Positions 8,503 through 17,720 of a stretch of 64,000 bases of DNA are shown here, in pieces. Each line of letters begins with the position of its first letter. Positions within the stretch are counted from its first letter, which is position 1. The DNA lies in contig CAWGOF010000001.1 of assembly GCA_963824225.1 (NCBI GenBank), positions 1-64,000 of the forward strand, given 5' to 3'. This DNA is from CAWGOF01 sp963824225. Its GTDB lineage: Bacteria; Acidobacteriota; Polarisedimenticolia; Polarisedimenticolales; Polarisedimenticolaceae. The notes beneath the pieces were generated by a model. It did not search any database. It was given only the letters and a program-made list of their open reading frames with translations, and was not told where the DNA came from. The position numbers and the translations under genes were made by a program.

Positions 8503-8961
8503 TCACTCCGTGGTCACGGGGCTCGGGCGGCTCGGAGCGCGCGCGAGCGCCGAGCGCAGGGTGTGCCAGGCCAGCGTGGCGCACTTCACGCGTACCGGGA
8601 ACTCGCGCACCCCGGCGAGGGCGTGCAGCTTGCCGAGTGGAATCGGCTCCGCGGGCGTCCCCGAGCCGGTGATGAGATCGTGGAACTCGCCGAACAGCCG
8701 CTCGGCGTCCGCGAGGCTGCGACCGTCGAGCGCCTCGGCCATCAGCGACGCCGAGGCCATGGAGATCGCGCAACCGTTGCCCTGGAACGTGACGCCGGCG
8801 ATGCGATCGCCGTCGATCTTGACGAAGATCGTGATCCGATCGCCGCACAGGGGGTTGTGCCCGTCGGCCGTGCGATCGGCGTCGACCATCGGCCCGAAGT
8901 GCCGCGGGTGCTTGCCATGGTCGAGGATCGTCTCCTGGTACAGCTCGCGCAGGTCCGACAT
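8503..8961 (-). CDS. sufU: SufU zinc-dependent sulfur-transfer protein
   Basis: A 152-residue IscU-fold protein. The three conserved cysteines and the aspartate are present: NPLCGD, FQGNGCAIS and RVKCATLAW. The insertion of roughly 20 residues between the second and third cysteine is the mark of SufU rather than IscU. SufU accepts persulfide from SufS through zinc-ligand exchange. Its ATG shares a base with the sufS stop (TGATG at 8961), so the two are translated together. Confidence 0.93.
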   Translation of the reverse strand: MSDLRELYQETILDHGKHPRHFGPMVDADRTADGHNPLCGDRITIFVKIDGDRIAGVTFQGNGCAISMASASLMAEALDGRSLADAERLFGEFHDLITGSGTPAEPIPLGKLHALAGVREFPVRVKCATLAWHTLRSALARAPSRPSPVTTE

Positions 8962-10223
8962 CAGCCCAGCACCTCGATCGTCTCGGCCAGGGCGTCGACG
9001 AGGACGTCGACGTCCGAGAACGTGTTGTAGCATGCGAACGAGGCCCGCACCGTCGCGCCCAGGCCCAGCCGATCGAGAGCCGGCTGCGCGCAATGATGGC
9101 CCGCACGCACCGCGATCCCCGCGCCGTCGAGCCATTGCGCGATGTCGTGAGGGTGCACGCCGCTCACGACGAACGACACGATCGGGCCCTTGCCCTCCGC
9201 GGTGCCCACCAGGCGTACGCGGGGCAGAGCGGCGAGCCTGTCGCTGGCGTAGCGCGCCAGCGCATCGTCGTGGCGTCCGAGCGCCTCGACGTCCGCGCGC
9301 TCGATCCACGCCAGCGCAGCTCCCAGTCCGAGCACACCGGCGATGTGCGGCGTGCCCGGCTCGAACCGGTGCGGCGGCGCCTTGAACGTCGACCCGCCGA
9401 TACGCACGCGCTCGATCATCTCGCCGCCCCCGAGGAACGGTGGCAGCTCGTCGAGCAGGGCGCGCTTGCCGTACAGCACGCCGACGCCGGTCGGACCGAA
9501 CGCCTTGTGGCCGGAGAACGCGAGCAGGTCGCAGTCGAGCGCGCGCACGTCGACGCGCTCGTGCGCGATGGCCTGCGCCGCGTCGACCAGCACCGGGATC
9601 CCGCGGGCTCGCGCGGCGGCGATCACCTGCGGCAGGGGGTTGCGCGTTCCCAGCGCGTTCGACGTGTGGGTCAGGGCCACGAGCCGCGTGCGGTCTCCGA
9701 GCACCGTGTCGAGCGACTCGATCGACAGTCGTCCGGTGTCGTCGAACGGCAGGGCCACGAGCCGGGCCCCCGCGCGGGCACACAGGAGCTGCCACGGCAC
9801 GAGGTTCGAGTGGTGCTCCATTTCCGTGACCACGATCTCGTCGTCCGGACCCACGAATCGTGCGCCGAACGCATGGGCCACGAGATTGATCGAGCCCGTC
9901 GTGCCGCTGGTGAACACGATCTCGCTGGCCGATTCGGCGCCGAGGAATCGGGCCACGTGTTCGCGCACGCCCTCGAACGCTTCGGTCGCCTCGGCGCTCA
10001 GCGTGTACAGGCCGCGGTGCACGTTGGCGCAGCCGTGGGCGTAGTACCGCGCGACCTCGTCGAGCACGGCGCGGGGCTTCTGCGTCGTCGCCGCGCTGTC
10101 GAGGTACACGAGCGGGCGGCCGCGGATCGTGCGCTCGAAGATCGGGAAATCGGCGCGCCATCGCGCGTCGCCGGGGGACGACGTCGCGTCGGGGAGTCGG
10201 TTGGCCAGGTCGCGGGCCGGCAT
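8961..10223 (-). CDS. sufS: SufS cysteine desulfurase
   Basis: A 420-residue PLP enzyme that releases sulfur from cysteine as persulfide. Motifs include YLDSAATTQKP near the N-terminus, the PLP lysine in FSGHKAFGPTG, and the catalytic cysteine in AGHHCAQPALDRLG near the C-terminus. The length is usual for group II desulfurases. ATG 10223 is used here. An in-frame GTG at 10229 overlaps the sufD stop (GTGA) and may be the true coupled start. It is paired with SufU immediately downstream. Confidence 0.95.
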   Translation of the reverse strand: MPARDLANRLPDATSSPGDARWRADFPIFERTIRGRPLVYLDSAATTQKPRAVLDEVARYYAHGCANVHRGLYTLSAEATEAFEGVREHVARFLGAESASEIVFTSGTTGSINLVAHAFGARFVGPDDEIVVTEMEHHSNLVPWQLLCARAGARLVALPFDDTGRLSIESLDTVLGDRTRLVALTHTSNALGTRNPLPQVIAAARARGIPVLVDAAQAIAHERVDVRALDCDLLAFSGHKAFGPTGVGVLYGKRALLDELPPFLGGGEMIERVRIGGSTFKAPPHRFEPGTPHIAGVLGLGAALAWIERADVEALGRHDDALARYASDRLAALPRVRLVGTAEGKGPIVSFVVSGVHPHDIAQWLDGAGIAVRAGHHCAQPALDRLGLGATVRASFACYNTFSDVDVLVDALAETIEVLG

Positions 10224-10225
10224 GC

Positions 10226-11502
10226 TCACGCCCCGATCCCGGCGAGCGCGGCGTCCACGAGCTCCTCGCCGTGCCGCCGCACCGGCTCGAGCGGCATGCG
10301 CTCGAGCACCTCGCCGGCGAACGCGCGCACGAGCATCCGCCGCGCCGCCGCCGCATCGATCCCCCGGGTGCGCAGATAGAAGATCGCGTCCTCGTCGAGG
10401 CGGCCGATCGTCGCACCGTGCGTGCACTTCACGTCGTCGGCGCGGATCTCGAGCTGCGGGCGCGTGTGCGCCAGCGCGGCCTCGGACAGCAGGAGGTTCG
10501 GGTTCGTCTGCTTGGCATCGGTCTTCTGCGCGCCCGGACGCACGACGATTCGGCCGTCGAACGATCCGCGCGCGCGGCCGGCCAGGACCCCCTTGTACAC
10601 CTCGCGGCTCGCCGTGTGCTCGCGCGCGTGGTCGATCACCGTCGCGTGCGTCATGTGCTGCTCGTCGCGCGCGATCCATAGCGCCTCGAGCAACGCCTCC
10701 GCGCCCGGGCCATCGAGCACGCAGCCCAGACCGTGGTGCACCACGCGCCCCCCGAGGTCGAGGCGCCGCGAGGCGTAGCGGCTCGACGGTCCGAGACGGC
10801 TCGCGATCGACGACACGTGCAGCGCCTGGGGGCCCTCGATCTGGATCCGGTAGTGCTCGACCGAAGCGTTCTCTCCGACCTCGACGTCCGTCAACCCGTT
10901 GGTCCAGTACGGACCCGGCCCGAGGGACACGTGCGTCTCGACGACGCGCACGTGGCTCGAGCGGCCGGCCACGACGAGCGACCGCGAGTGGATCGCCGTC
11001 GGCTCGGCGCGCCCGCTCGCGAGGTGCACGATGTGCACGGGCCGGTCGACGGTGACGTCCGGGGGCACGATCACGACCGCCCCGTCCTCGGCGAGCGCGG
11101 CGCCGAGCGCCGCGAGGGCCGGCAGCTCGGACGGCACGCGATGCGTGAGCGGGCCCTGGACCAGGTCCGGAGCCTCGCGCACGGCGACGGACAGGCTCGT
11201 GATCCACGGCCCGGCGTCCGATCTTGGCGCGAGCGGAAGCGGAGGGACGGGATAGCCGTCGAGGAGCACGAGCCGGTACGCCTCGGGCAACACGAGCATC
11301 GCGGCGGGCGGCGCGGGGACGTCGCGATCCAGCCCGGGCGCGGGTCCGTACTCCGTCGCGGTGAGTCGTGCGAGGTCGCCCGTGCTCCATCCGTCCTGCG
11401 CCGCGGACGCGAAGCCGAGCGCGTCGAACCGCGCCCGGCTCGCGGCCCGCAGGTCGGCGAGCCACGCGGGCACGCGGCGCTCGATCCCCACGTCGCGCGT
11501 GA

Positions 11503-11506
<4 letters not shown>
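10226..11506 (-). CDS. sufD: SufD Fe-S scaffold subunit
   Basis: A 426-residue SufB/SufD-family protein with the beta-helix core. Family signatures are SREVYKGVLAGRARGSFDGR and TDAKQTNPNLLLSEAALAHT, followed by EIRADDVKCTHGATIGRLDE. The second carries residues that bind SufC or the cluster. SufD forms the SufBC2D scaffold complex with SufB and SufC. The start ATG 11506 overlaps the sufC stop by four bases. The reading frame is intact, unlike sufB and sufC. Confidence 0.95.
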
Positions 11507-12272
<766 letters not shown>

Positions 12273-12306
12273 GGAGCCGCTCTCTCCTGTTGCCGCCGCC
12301 GGCGAA

Positions 12307-13758
12307 TCAGCCGACCGAGCCCTCGAGGTTGATCTCGAGCAGCTTCTGAGCCTCGACCGCGAACTCCATCGGCAGCTCGCGGAACACGTCCTTGCAGAAC
12401 CCGTTCACGATCATCGACACCGCATGTTCCTTCGAGATCCCGCGCTGCTGGCAGTAGAACATCTGGTCCTCGCCGATCTTGGACGTCGTGGCCTCGTGCT
12501 CCATCGTGGCGGTCGGGTTGGCGACGTCGATGTACGGGAACGTGTGCGCCCCGCAACGATCGCCGAGGAGCATCGAATCGCATTGCGAGAAGTTGCGCGC
12601 GCCGTCGGCCCCGGGCTGGATCTTGACCAGGCCGCGATACGTGTTCTGCCCGTGTCCGGCGGAGATGCCCTTCGACACGATCGTGCTCTTCGTGCGCTTG
12701 CCGATGTGCAGCATCTTCGTGCCCGGTGTCGGCCTGCTGGTCGTCTCGCGGTCAGCGCGACGGAGTAGAACTCGCCGATCGAGTCGTCGCCCTGCAGGAT
12801 GCAGCTCGGATACTTCCAGGTGATGGCCGAGCCGGTCTCGACCTGGGTCCAGCTGATCTTCGACCGCCGACCCAGGCACTTGCCGCGCTTGGTCACGAAG
12901 TTGTAGATCCCGCCGCGACCTTCGGCGTCGCCGGGGTACCAGTTCTGCACCGTCGAGTACTTGATCTGCGCATCGTCGAGCGCCACGAGCTCGACCACCG
13001 CGGCGTGCAGCTGGTTCTCGTCGCGCATCGGAGCCGTGCAGCCCTCGAGGTAGCTGACGTAGCTCCCGGCGTCGGCGACGATCAGCGTGCGCTCGAACTG
13101 GCCGGTCTTGGCCGCGTTGATCCGGAAATACGTCGACAGCTCCATCGGGCAGCGCACGCCGGGCGGGATGTACACGAACGAGCCGTCGGTGAACACCGCC
13201 GAGTTCAGCGCGGCGAAGAAGTTGTCGGTGTACGGCACGACGGTCCCGAGCCAGCGCCGGACGAGCTCCGGATGGCGCTGCGCGGCCTCGGAGAACGGGC
13301 AGAACAGGATCCCCATCTCGGCCAGCTTGTCGCGGAACGTCGTGGCGACCGACACGCTGTCGAACACCGCATCGACCGCGACACCGGCGAGCAGCTCCTG
13401 CTCGCGCAGCGGGATCCCCAGCTGCTCGTATGTCCGCAGGAGCTCGGGATCGATGTCGGCCAGGCTCTTCGGGCCGTCGGCGGCGCGCTTGGGGGCCGAA
13501 TAGTAGACGATCGCCTGGTAGTCGATCGGCCCGTACTTGACGTTGGCCCAGTGCGGCTCGCTCAGCGTCGTCCAGTGCCGATACGCCTTGAGCCGCCAGT
13601 CGAGCAGGAACGCCGGTTCGCCCTTCTTCTCCGAGATGAGCCGGATCCGTGCTCTCGTCGAGCCCCGGGGGGACGTCGTCCGATTCGACGTCCGAGACGA
13701 AGCCCCAGCGGTACTCGCGATTCGCCAGCTCCTCGACGGTCCGGTCGTCGGTATTCAT
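12307..13758 (-). CDS. sufB: SufB Fe-S scaffold, reading frame broken by three +1 shifts
   Basis: SufB is the main Fe-S assembly scaffold. The start at 13758 (ATGA overlap with rrf2) reads to LDEST. An extra base near 13647 then shifts to the frame holding IRLISEKKGEPAFLLDW. Most of the protein (GSYVSYLEGCTAPMRDENQL, IYNFVTKRGKCLG, QVETGSAITWKYPS) is in this second frame. Extra bases near 12746 and 12721-12724 restore the first frame for TKMLHIGKRTKSTIVSKGIS and the C-terminus. The three extra bases sum to one codon, so a complete-looking open frame also runs through the gene with a wrong middle. The corrected product has about 482 residues, normal for SufB. Confidence 0.87.
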   Translation of the reverse strand: MNTDDRTVEELANREYRWGFVSDVESDDVPPGLDESTDPAHLGEEGRTGVPARLAAQGVSALDDAERAALGQRQVRADRLPGDRLLFGPQARRRRPEEPGRHRSRAPADIRAAGDPAARAGAARRCRGRCGVRQRVGRHDVPRQAGRDGDPVLPVLRGRAAPSGARPALARDRRAVHRQLLRRAELGGVHRRLVRVHPARRALPDGAVDVFPDQRGQDRPVRAHADRRRRRELRQLPRGLHGSDARREPAARRGGRARGARRCADQVLDGAELVPRRRRRSRRDLQLRDQARQVPGSAVEDQLDPGRDRLGHHLEVSELHPAGRRLDRRVLLRRADRETTSRPTPGTKMLHIGKRTKSTIVSKGISAGHGQNTYRGLVKIQPGADGARNFSQCDSMLLGDRCGAHTFPYIDVANPTATMEHEATTSKIGEDQMFYCQQRGISKEHAVSMIVNGFCKDVFRELPMEFAVEAQKLLEINLEGSVG

Positions 13759-14240
13759 CGCTTCCTCGGTGCTCCGCCCGCGGGCCGGCGGCCTGCGGCG
13801 CGCTCCCCGACGCCGAGCAGGCGCGCCTGCTCGCTCGGATCGGGCATCATCTCGGTGATCGGGATCCGCTCGAGCGCGCGCTCGACCTCGCGGCTGATCC
13901 GGGTCCAGTGTCCGCGCGTGGGACAGTACGATTCGCGCGCGCACGCCCCAGGCTCGGCACCGCACTGGACCATGGCGATCGGCCCCTCGACCGCGCGGAT
14001 GACCTGGGCCACCGACGTGTCGGCCGGCGCGCGCTCGAGGCGGTAGCCGCCGCCGGCTCCGCGATGCGACGCCAGGACGCGCTCCCGCGCGAGGCCGCGC
14101 AGGATCTTGCTGACCATCGGCAGCGGGAGCCGGCTCCACGCCGCGGCCTCCCGCGCCGTGTGGACGCGTCCCGTGGGCCGGGAGGCCAAAAGTCCTAGCA
14201 GCATCACCGCGTAGTCCGCTTCCTTCGTGATCCGCAGCAT
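13755..14240 (-). CDS. Rrf2-family Fe-S-sensing regulator of the suf operon
   Basis: A 161-residue Rrf2 protein with an N-terminal winged helix-turn-helix (MLRITKEADYAVMLLGLLAS to GGGYRLER). The effector region holds three cysteines, Cys93, Cys100 and Cys106, spaced like the [2Fe-2S]-binding cysteines of IscR and SUF-type Rrf2 regulators. It is the first gene of the operon and its stop overlaps the sufB start (ATGA). This matches the known SUF regulator role of sensing Fe-S supply and repressing its own operon. GGAGG at 14248-14252 is the likely ribosome binding site. A palindrome just upstream is the likely operator. Confidence 0.92.
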   Translation of the reverse strand: MLRITKEADYAVMLLGLLASRPTGRVHTAREAAAWSRLPLPMVSKILRGLARERVLASHRGAGGGYRLERAPADTSVAQVIRAVEGPIAMVQCGAEPGACARESYCPTRGHWTRISREVERALERIPITEMMPDPSEQARLLGVGERAAGRRPAGGAPRKR

Positions 14241-14250
14241 TCGAGCGCCT

Positions 14251-14269
14251 CCGAATCATACCGATTCGG
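14251..14269 (-). promoter_or_regulatory. Palindromic candidate operator for the Rrf2 regulator
   Basis: CCGAATC, five bases, GATTCGG: perfect seven-base arms just upstream of the rrf2 start. The reverse strand contains TATGAT (14260-14255), a possible -10. Alternatively, TAGACT at 14287-14282 (reverse strand) is the -10 and the palindrome sits in the early leader. In either case a bound dimer would block transcription of the suf operon. Confidence 0.55.
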
Positions 14270-14377
14270 TCTGCATTGGCGAGTCTAGCGCTCGGGGCCT
14301 GGCTCCGCCAGCCGACGCAGGTTCGGGTGCGTGCGCGGGTAGAGCCTGGTACCCTTTGGCCTGGTCCGCCGTTGTCC

Positions 14378-15319
14378 ATGCGATCCCCGCCGCCCATGCG
14401 CCGTGCCGCGCTCCTCGGACCCCAACGTTTTCGACCCTGCGTTGCCGCCGTCCTCGACGCGCTCGGCTGTGCGGGCTCGTTGGCCGTCGTGACCGCCGGC
14501 TGGCAGGAGCGCGAGGAGGAGGTCGACGAGCTCCGCGCGCACGTCGAGCGTGAGGTCGTCAACCTGCGGCTCTATGCGCGGACCGAGAGCGCGCTGGCCG
14601 ACGATCCGGAGCTCGCGGCAGCCCTGCGGCAGCACCAGGAGGACCTGCAGCGGCTACAGGAGCTGTACCGTCTGCGCCTGACCCTGGCGCTGCGGGCGGT
14701 CGTCGAGCTCGAGAGCCGCGACGATCCCCTCGCGGCCGACGCGCGTCGGGAGGCGCTGCGCGCCGTGCAGGTGCTCGATCGACGGCACCTGATGCGCATC
14801 CGTCGCGAGCGCGCCGCGTTCGAGGCCCGGCTCCGACCGAGCGATCGGCCGTCGGTGGCGCGCCATCGAGCGCAGCTGCGGCGCGCGCTCGAGCGTGTGT
14901 CCGCGGTGGCCATCGCCGGGGGGCACGTGGCGGTGCTGTTGAACCGTCTGCGGCTGTTCGGGATCCACGATCTGGCGCCGACGTTGCCGATCGTCGCCTG
15001 GTCCGCCGGAGCGATGGCCCTGTCCGAGCGCGTCGTCCTGTTCCACGACGATCCACCGCAGGGCCCGGGTCACGCCGAGATCCTCGACGCCGGCCTCGGG
15101 ATCTGCCCCCGCGTGGTGCCGTTGCCGCACGCGAGCCGGCGATTGAGCCTCGGGGACGCCGGGCGCGTCGCGCGGTTCGCCCAGCGCTTCGCGCCGGCGG
15201 TGTGTCTCGCGCTCGACGGCGGGGAGCACCTCGAGTTCGACGGCCGGCAATGGCAGGCGGGTCCGGGCGTCCGACGTCTGGCGATCCGCGGCACGCTCGA
15301 GGAGGTCGCGGCGTTTTGA
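14378..15319 (+). CDS. S51-peptidase / class I amidotransferase-like protein with helical insert
   Basis: About 313 residues. The C-terminal part carries IVAWSAGAMALSERVVLF, the nucleophile elbow of the S51 peptidase (dipeptidase E, cyanophycinase) and class I glutamine amidotransferase fold, with Ser209 as the likely nucleophile. It is followed by ILDAGLGICPRVVPLPHASR. Residues about 40-170 are long charged helices likely to form a coiled coil, which is unusual for the family. ATG 14378 is used; ATG 14396 is also possible and neither has a clear ribosome binding site. A TGG-TACCCT -10-like element lies at 14347-14355. The stop overlaps the esterase start (TTGA), so the two are coupled. The substrate is unknown. 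Confidence 0.65.
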   Translation: MRSPPPMRRAALLGPQRFRPCVAAVLDALGCAGSLAVVTAGWQEREEEVDELRAHVEREVVNLRLYARTESALADDPELAAALRQHQEDLQRLQELYRLRLTLALRAVVELESRDDPLAADARREALRAVQVLDRRHLMRIRRERAAFEARLRPSDRPSVARHRAQLRRALERVSAVAIAGGHVAVLLNRLRLFGIHDLAPTLPIVAWSAGAMALSERVVLFHDDPPQGPGHAEILDAGLGICPRVVPLPHASRRLSLGDAGRVARFAQRFAPAVCLALDGGEHLEFDGRQWQAGPGVRRLAIRGTLEEVAAF

Positions 15320-16449
15320 GCGCGATCGTTCACGAGCTCCTGGAGAGCGCCCACGATCCGGTGCGGGTCGGGCAGTTCCTCGCCGCGCGACCCTACCCGC
15401 ACGTCGACGGCCGGTCGGTGACGTTCGTGCACCACGGTCGCGCCGATCAGGTACTGCTGCGCCACTGGATCTACGGGCTGCCGTCGTCCCAGCCGTTCCA
15501 TCGTCTCGACAGCACCGATCTGTGGTTTCTCGAGATCGACGTCCCCGAGCGCTCGCGCATCGAGTACAAGATCGAGCGCGTGGTCGGAGCGTCGCGCGAA
15601 TGGATCATGGACCCGCTCAATCCACGCGTGGCGCGCGATCCGTTCGGCACGAACTCGGTGTGCTACGGGGCAGGCTACGAGACGCCGTCGTGGTCCCAGC
15701 CGGACCCCGAGGCACGATCGGGAGAGATGGTCGATCTGCGCGTGCGCAGCCGGCTGCTCGGCGGAGTGCGGCGGGTTCACGTGTACCTGCCGGCACGGTT
15801 CCGCCGCCGCCGCCGGTATCCGCTGCTCGTCCTGCACGACGGTCGGGACTACCTGGAGTACGCCGAGCTGCGCACCGTCCTGGACAACCTGATCCATCGA
15901 CTCGAGATCCCGCCGATGATCGTGGCCGCGAGCGAGCCCCGGGAGCGATTGTCCGAGTACGCGGCGGAGGAGCGTCACGCCGACTTCGTGTCGCACGAGC
16001 TACTGCCCAAGCTCGAGGCGCGCTTTCCGCTCGTTCCCCGCGCGTCGCACCGTGGGCTCGCCGGCGCGAGCTTCGGCGCGGTCGCGGCGCTCCACACCGC
16101 CTGGCGCAGCCCGGGCCTGTGGGGTCGGCTCCTGCTGCAGTCCGGGTCGTTCGCGTTCTCGGACATCGGTCCGCACCGGCGCGGCGTCGCGTTCGATCCG
16201 GTGGTCCAGTTCGTGAACGAGTTCCGCGAGCGGCCGGGTCGGCCGAGCGAGAAGGTGTTCGTCAGCTGCGGGGTGTTCGAGTCCCTGATCTACGAGAATC
16301 GCTCGCTCGTACCGCTGTTGCAGTCTACGGGGATGGACGTGCGCTACGTCGAGGCACGCGACGGTCACAACTGGGACAATTGGCGCGACCGGCTGCGGGA
16401 GGGCCTGTCGTGGCTGTTCCCGGGACCGTTGTGGATGGTCTACGAGTAG
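15316..16449 (+). CDS. Esterase of the enterochelin-esterase / esterase D type
   Basis: A 377-residue alpha/beta hydrolase. Residues 1-150 resemble the immunoglobulin-like leading domain of Fes-type esterases (WFLEIDVPERSRIEYKIE, then PLNPRVARDPFGTNS). The catalytic part has VYLPARF, LLVLHDGRDYLEY, the nucleophile Ser252 in GLAGASFGAVAALH, and His352 in the ARDGHNWDNWR motif. The start is read as TTG 15316, overlapping the previous stop, with GAGGAGG about ten bases upstream. There is no signal peptide, so it is cytoplasmic. It lies between an S51-like protein and an ATP-grasp ligase, so it may hydrolyse a product of that ligase (inference). Confidence 0.85.
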   Translation: MSAIVHELLESAHDPVRVGQFLAARPYPHVDGRSVTFVHHGRADQVLLRHWIYGLPSSQPFHRLDSTDLWFLEIDVPERSRIEYKIERVVGASREWIMDPLNPRVARDPFGTNSVCYGAGYETPSWSQPDPEARSGEMVDLRVRSRLLGGVRRVHVYLPARFRRRRRYPLLVLHDGRDYLEYAELRTVLDNLIHRLEIPPMIVAASEPRERLSEYAAEERHADFVSHELLPKLEARFPLVPRASHRGLAGASFGAVAALHTAWRSPGLWGRLLLQSGSFAFSDIGPHRRGVAFDPVVQFVNEFRERPGRPSEKVFVSCGVFESLIYENRSLVPLLQSTGMDVRYVEARDGHNWDNWRDRLREGLSWLFPGPLWMVYE

Positions 16450-16460
16450 GGGAGGCGACG

Positions 16461-17720
16461 ATGGCCAACGTGACGCGACGGATCGGGCTGTCCCTCGGGG
16501 CGGACCTGTGCTGGCCGATCTGCTTCGAGGAGATCCTCAAGCGCCTGCATCTATCGCTCCCGCTCGACGGCGATCGGGTCGACTTCGCGGTCGAGCGCGT
16601 GGCGATCGAGCCGTTCGACCTGCGCCAACCGTGTCGGTACGACTTGGTCGTCGACCGGCTGACCCACTGGTTCCCGCTGACGCGCGAGTGGATCAAGAAG
16701 GCCGTGCTGATGGACGGCCTGTACGTGTTCAACAACCCGTGGTCGGTCCAGTCGATGGAGAAAGCCACGACGTACGCGGCGATGATCCATCTCGGATTGC
16801 CGATCCCCGAGACCTGGCTCGTTCCGCCGAAGGCCTACGAGCCGACGCCGGATCTCGAGCCGACGCTCTCGCGCTACGCCCGACTGTTCGACCTGGGCGC
16901 GATCGGCTCGCGCCTGGGATACCCGCTGTTCATGAAGCCGTACGACGGCGGGGCGTGGGTCGGGGTGAGCAAGATCGACGGACCGGAGGCGCTACAGGCG
17001 GCGTACGACGCGAGCGGCAAGCGGCTGATGCACCTGCAGCAGGCGGTCCATCCGTTCGACGTGTTCGTGCGTGTCGTCGGGATCGGGCCGCAGACGCGGC
17101 TGATCCGCTACGATCCCGGCGCTCCGCTGCACGACCGGTACACGGTCGACGGTGGATTCGTCAACGCCGCGGAGCACGAGGTCCTCCGGCGCATGGGCCT
17201 GACGATCAACGCGTTCTTCGGCTGGGACTACAACTCCTGCGAGTGCCTGCGCAAGGACGGCGTGTTCCAGCCGATCGATTTCGCGAACCCGTGCCCCGAT
17301 TCCCAGGTCACGTCGCTGCACTACCACTTCCCGTGGGTCGTGCTGGCGCAGATGCGCTGGGCGCTGTTCTGCGCCGCGACACGGCGCAGGATGCGCCGCA
17401 CGCTCGACTGGGATCCGTTCTATCGGGCCCGCGAACGCGCGTCGACGTTCGAGGAGCGGCTCGAGGCGTACGCCGCGATCGCCGATCAGCACTTCGAGAC
17501 CGACCGGTTCCGTGAGTTCTGCGCCCGGCACCTGCCGCACCTCGACGAGGTTGCGCTCGAGTTCTTCGGCACCGACGTGGCAAAGGACGCGGTGCGCCAG
17601 AAGGTGCGCGCGCTGTTCCCGGCGCACGAGGTCGAGTCGTTCACCGAGCTGTTCTGGAGCCGGGTCCAGGACTGGCGCAACGACGAGGCCGCGCGCCTCG
17701 GCCCGGGGGGAGCCCCGTGA
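16461..17720 (+). CDS. ATP-grasp ligase, RimK-like
   Basis: A 419-residue protein with an ATP-grasp layout: a lid/central region (AIGSRLGYPLFMKPYDGGAW, where the Lys binds ATP), a hinge HLQQAVHPFDVFVRVVGIG, and metal-binding residues near CECLRKDGVFQPIDFANPCP. Such enzymes join a carboxylate to an amine or thiol through an acyl phosphate. The carrier or substrate cannot be read from the sequence. A strong GGGGAGG site precedes ATG 16461. The stop overlaps the start of the large exported protein (GTGA at 17717). Grouping with hydrolases suggests synthesis and turnover of one amide-linked compound. Confidence 0.8.
   Translation: MANVTRRIGLSLGADLCWPICFEEILKRLHLSLPLDGDRVDFAVERVAIEPFDLRQPCRYDLVVDRLTHWFPLTREWIKKAVLMDGLYVFNNPWSVQSMEKATTYAAMIHLGLPIPETWLVPPKAYEPTPDLEPTLSRYARLFDLGAIGSRLGYPLFMKPYDGGAWVGVSKIDGPEALQAAYDASGKRLMHLQQAVHPFDVFVRVVGIGPQTRLIRYDPGAPLHDRYTVDGGFVNAAEHEVLRRMGLTINAFFGWDYNSCECLRKDGVFQPIDFANPCPDSQVTSLHYHFPWVVLAQMRWALFCAATRRRMRRTLDWDPFYRARERASTFEERLEAYAAIADQHFETDRFREFCARHLPHLDEVALEFFGTDVAKDAVRQKVRALFPAHEVESFTELFWSRVQDWRNDEAARLGPGGAP

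Noticed and set aside
12411..13367. Short sufB frame as a separate gene
   Set aside because: It is the middle of SufB displaced by an extra base, not an independent gene.
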